Of a DNA stretch of 64,000 nucleotides, positions 60,514-64,000 are shown piece after piece. The stretch is from Sweltsa coloradensis (lineage: Eukaryota > Arthropoda > Insecta > Plecoptera > Chloroperlidae). Numbering within the stretch: the first letter of the stretch is position 1; every line of letters begins with the position of its first letter. The notes under the pieces are model-generated. The model saw only the letters and a list, made by a program, of their open reading frames with translations, was not told the DNA's origin and did not search any database. The position numbers and the translations under genes were made by a program. Location: the NCBI GenBank assembly GCA_024449915.1, contig JAMZAV010000797.1, positions 296,077 through 360,076 on the forward strand. The letters are read 5' to 3'.

Positions 60514-61690
60514 TATTATTTTATTGCCACCAACAACAGAGTTACCCTCCACAAGTGCGATATAGGCATTTCATAAAATTAGCTTATACTAAGCACAAAA
60601 AATAAAATGATATCAAAAATCAAACAACATCTAAATATGTCTCAGGTGCACAAAAGAACATTATACTAAACGAAATGCAAAAAAATAAAATAAACTATGA
60701 CGATTACAAAAGTTTATAAACCTCAAGAACATATTTTGAAGAAATAGTTTTTAAAACATTGAAAGTTTAGGTGATTAATGTCAAGATCAGGATGGATGAC
60801 AACTATTGGTTTATACGTATGTTGGATCCGGTTTATTGGTGAATTACTAAAAATGTCTAGTCTGCTTCTGGAAGATGGAAAGTCTGAAGGTTTCGTGTTA
60901 GTCTTGCAGGAGCGTGAAAATGTACTGAATGAAGAAGCTGAGAGTCAAAATATTGTGCAGAAGCTTATACAGAAATATTAGATCTGTATGCTGGCGACGA
61001 TTTTCGAGTGATGCAAGATTTAAATTCTTGCATAAAGTTGAATAGTTGCATCTATGATAAGTAACATTGGTCTTATAGCAGACATGCTTAACGAACTTCT
61101 GCTGGATACGTTCAATGCTACGAATTTTGTAATGTGATGAGGGTTCCATATGACACTTGCATAGTCAATTTGAGGTCTTATTAAAGCCACAAAAAGCTTC
61201 CTGAAAGTGCCAATGGAAAAGTCTTTTGTGCGATTCCTTTTCACAAAGCCGAGCATTTTAAGGGCCATCGGGATAATAAGCAGAAGGTGATTATTGTATG
61301 AGATATCACTAGACAGTTGTACACCTAAATCACGGATAGTATTCACCTTCATTAGCGGAGAGTTATCAAGCTGGTAAATGAAGTCAATATTACCTTTCCT
61401 TTTAGTAGTAAACGTAATAAAATTACACTTAGCCACATTTAGGTTAAGCTTCCATGACTTACACCACGTAGAAAATGCATCAAGCTCCGTTTGGAGAGAC
61501 TCGCAGTCCTCAATATTGTTGATGCGTTTGTACACTTTCAGGTCATCAGCATACATTAAACATTTGCAAGTTTTAAAACATGACGGAACGTCATTAACAA
61601 ATAATGTGAACATTAACGGTCCCAGAATCGACCCCTGGGGCACTCCAGATGTAACAGATTCAGGTGAAGATTTTCCGTCATCAATCAATC
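60514..61690 (-). pseudogene. 5'-truncated LINE with reverse-transcriptase core
   Basis: Minus strand. Starts inside the RT domain: SGVPQGSILGPLMF, then LMYADDLKVY with the catalytic YADD, then the thumb-like region FRKLFVALIRPQIDYASVIW. A one-base frameshift near 61130 passes the frame to KIRSIERIQQKFVKH and SLENRRQHTDLIFLYKLLHNI (to about 60940), the usual C-terminal part of non-LTR RTs. Endonuclease and ORF1 are missing. The jockey/CR1-like range fits, but the clade was not determined. It is a different family from the 31-kb LINE. Confidence 0.8.
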
Positions 61691-61692
61691 AA

Positions 61693-61759
61693 TTCTTCTT
61701 CTTCTTCTTCTTCTTCTTCTTCTTCTTCTTCTTCTTCTTCTTCTTCTTCTTCTTCTTCT
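61693..61759. repeat. (TTC)n microsatellite at the LINE 5' break
   Basis: About 22 units. Same motif and strand as the repeat at the LINE 3' end. Confidence 0.9.
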
Positions 61760-61982
61760 CCATTTCCAATTGTTTTATGGCAATTGCTTCATGTCCTAGT
61801 CAATCTAGTCCATCTACTGGAAAACAGAAAATGCTCTATGGCAGTCATAATCAATATTGTAAGTAAGAACTATTATTTAAATAAGCTTTTTTTGGACGAT
61901 ACTCTTCTATTTTCACTCAATATAATATTGATTCATTATGAAATCAATGATGCGAGTATGCGTTTGTGTGATTTTTATATCT

Positions 61983-62195
61983 TTAATACCCATAAATACA
62001 AGAGTTTGGTAGTACAAGAGAGACAAAACTCAGAATGACTGTGTGTCTGTTTTGTAGCAACTTAAACATTTTGGCTGCACCTGCTCCTGACCCTGCACCT
62101 ATGTCTGCACCTGCACCAGGTAGGAGCTGTGAGTCTGGGAGATCAGACACGTACTGCCGTATCCATGATTCAAAATAGCCAGAAAACATGTAAAC
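61983..62195 (-). CDS. S1A serine protease gene 2, last exon (partial gene)
   Basis: Begins right after a gatccag acceptor (AG at 62197-62196) in phase 0 and encodes VYMFSGYFESWIRQYV. This is clearly homologous to gene 1's last exon (VYMFVGYFETWIKQHV), with the same splice position and phase. The tail differs: a Gly/Ala-rich stretch (PGAGADIGAGSGAGAA), then KMFKLLQNRHTVILSFVSLVLP, a hydrophobic end. Earlier exons were not found up to 64000, so they lie beyond the window, or this is an orphan duplicated exon. Confidence 0.6.
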   Translation of the reverse strand, partial: VYMFSGYFESWIRQYVSDLPDSQLLPGAGADIGAGSGAGAAKMFKLLQNRHTVILSFVSLVLPNSCIYGY

Positions 62196-64000
62196 CTGGA
62201 TCAAACACACATTGTTATTTTTCGTGACATAAATATATGTTTACGCGCACTCCTCTTTCAATTCCAATTACTTCCTTTTCACATAGTTCACCTATCCCTC
62301 CACAGGTGCCATTACGCATATATTATTACAAAACGCTGACGTCGTACTTTGAGCCGGTAAACTACTGTATGATCGGCGCCACGAACTGAGCGTGTCTAAG
62401 TACAATCAACTCTCCACGCGCATCAAGTGTGTGTGTGTGTGTGCAACCTCTCGCCACGTTACCTACTGTGCGTGTGCATTCTCTAAAAGCTCGCCTCTCT
62501 CTGGGCAACCTCACGTGTGTGTTTATTCATAGTTTAATATAATATCATAACTCTCTCGCAAACTTAGTGTAGTTCTAACATAGTGCCTATCTACGCGCCA
62601 CTGCCGTGTCATCTCGCCTGCTCCATCCATTGCCAGCACGTCTACACGTCATCAGCACATCCGACTAACAGTACGTCCAACCAGGTATGTGGTAATAGCT
62701 CTGCTACCGGCACTATCCCTCTACCTATATTTCCATCCCTCATTTATACAGTCCACGTCCCCACCCTCATTACCTAGGGAAGTTCTAGAACACTCTCAAC
62801 TAGAACTCTAGGTCGCGCTCGTAGACATACTCGCACTTGGCGTCTACAATATATATTATACTTATTATATTTAGGGCACAACAACCGGAAGGTCATAATG
62901 CGCCACCCTAGCCTAGGGAATTAGGGGAGAAAAGTCCCATGATGTTCAGAATCAGCCACGGATAGTGTAAGTAAAGGGGATGTTCTCACGTCGTGGTCAT
63001 TATCTTTGTAATCGTTCGTGTGGTTATGGTCGTCGTCAGGCGGGGAGGTCGCCAAGGGATAGGGATAGTTCCCCGACGACGACAGTGAGAGCTCGTTTCA
63101 AGGAGTAATTTAACCCTACTCCTCTACTTTCCAGCTGACGTTTGCGAGATGGAGTACCGCTATATCTCTTTCCTCGGCTTTTACAATTAGCAAGACGTGC
63201 TATGTGCTGGGTCAATTCCAACCTGAGCCCAGACGGGTGGGGGCATAAAAGAGAGGAAGAATGTACCTGTTCCAAAGTTTTCAGTTCGTTCGGCTGATTT
63301 GCATCAGTTGTTTGAAATTTAGCACAAAATGCTAAGGAAGTAAAACTGTAGCACACTACAGAGGGGTCATTCCATATCAAATCAACACATTAAAGTACAA
63401 AAATTGACCTCACCCCTTTGATTTTGAAAACAATCGGCAATCTACTAAAAACAACCCCACAAAAAGTATGTTTTAAAAATTTTCGTTGTATCTCTTACGG
63501 TTTTTGGATCGCAGGTAGCTCAAAAACTCAAATTTGGGCGCACCGTCCAATCATCAAACAATTCCAAAATATATAGGCTACCGTTCAACATAGAAAGCTA
63601 TATATTTTTTTAAAATTAAAGGTCTTTGACAAGCCATCTCAATAAAGTCTAGTTTCATACTCTTGTAAACATATGGTACCAAGATATGAGGAATTCTATT
63701 TTTCAAATTTGAATTCCCAAAAATTTTTTTTTTCAAAAACGTATTGTTGTTTTGTACATGTGCAAACAAAATTATAGTGGGCACTTGAAAAGTTTAGGAG
63801 CTAACATTTTATTAGTGTAGTAGTGTGTATAATAATATTATGTGAACGCACAGTGTTTTTCTAGCTTCAAGAAAAAGCAATTCTATTAACTAGACCAATA
63901 AGCAGCACGCAATAATTTAATATCTAGAGCCTATTGATATATTTTCATGTAGGAAGGATTTTTATGTAGGAGCTGAAGGCCACTTTACAACCTGAGATTA
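62196..64000. other. No further exon recognised
   Basis: Contains (TG)n at 62425-62441, a pyrimidine-rich stretch at 62390-62830 resembling 21.9-22.4 kb in composition, R5 at 63130-63270, and a T1 left-end fragment at about 63280-63360 (cagttcgttcggctgatttg). If gene 2 is real, this is its intron. Confidence 0.45.

Noticed and set aside
60373..60576. 67-codon frame with a long leucine run
   Set aside because: Translation of the (CTT)n microsatellite at the LINE 3' end.
60435..61759. CRISPR-like array of short repeats
   Set aside because: These are trinucleotide microsatellites without spacers, in a eukaryotic context.
61378..61866. 162-codon plus-strand frame and the overlapping 124-codon frame at 61664-62038
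   Set aside because: The length comes from translating the (TTC)n microsatellite as poly-Phe or poly-Ser and from the antisense of the LINE reverse transcriptase.

Overview
The window is eukaryotic, AT-rich and mostly non-coding. Nothing in it looks bacterial or viral. The content is that of an invertebrate animal genome: a spliced S1A (chymotrypsin-fold) serine protease gene, non-LTR retrotransposon remnants, several tRNA-derived SINE families, and many non-autonomous DNA transposons. An arthropod, probably an insect, is my best guess. It rests on the protease style, a TATA/initiator-like promoter and the repeat types; no sequence proves it.

Layout. 1-31 kb: no convincing gene. It holds SINEs (2.4-7.1, 11.0, 15.3, 17.2, 29.4 kb), Helitron2/Helentron-like elements (3.3-4.0, a cluster at 12.3-15.2, 15.7-16.3 kb), MITE 'T1' copies (9.9, 18.0 kb), two TTAA-bounded 643-bp elements in tandem (22.77-24.06 kb) and a long palindrome (29.9-30.4 kb). 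31.2-32.2 kb: a 5'-truncated, frameshifted LINE with an (ATT)n tail. 33.6-36.5 kb: a foldback transposon with internally repetitive arms and an 8-bp target duplication. 38.9-40.5 kb: a three-level nest, T1 holding a CACTA-type element (CACTA...TAGTG, GTA duplication), which holds a third element with a 7-bp duplication. 41.7-54.8 kb: more T1, SINE and Helentron-like copies, including a 247-bp 'snapback' made only of Helentron 3' ends.

55.3-62.2 kb, minus strand: the only gene-like region. Exon 1 (59426-58599) has a signal peptide, an activation site and the His/Asp/Ser triad. It ends at a GTGAGT donor in phase 0. About 3.07 kb on, a phase-0 acceptor opens the last exon (55526-55326), which supplies the missing C-terminal helix. 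The protein is unusual: Glu replaces the oxyanion-hole Gly193, SWG (214-216) becomes S-R-E, and Cys191 has no Cys220 partner. A homologous last exon at 62195-61983 shows that a second protease gene lies upstream, mostly outside the window, so this is probably a tandem protease cluster. A GAA-flanked truncated LINE lies between the two genes.

The main story is transposon architecture (matching ends, nesting, target-site duplications) plus one structurally deviant secreted or membrane-attached protease. Family names for repeats (S1-S4, T1, E1-E7, R4, R5) are local labels. Family assignments need consensus building and database search, which I could not run.
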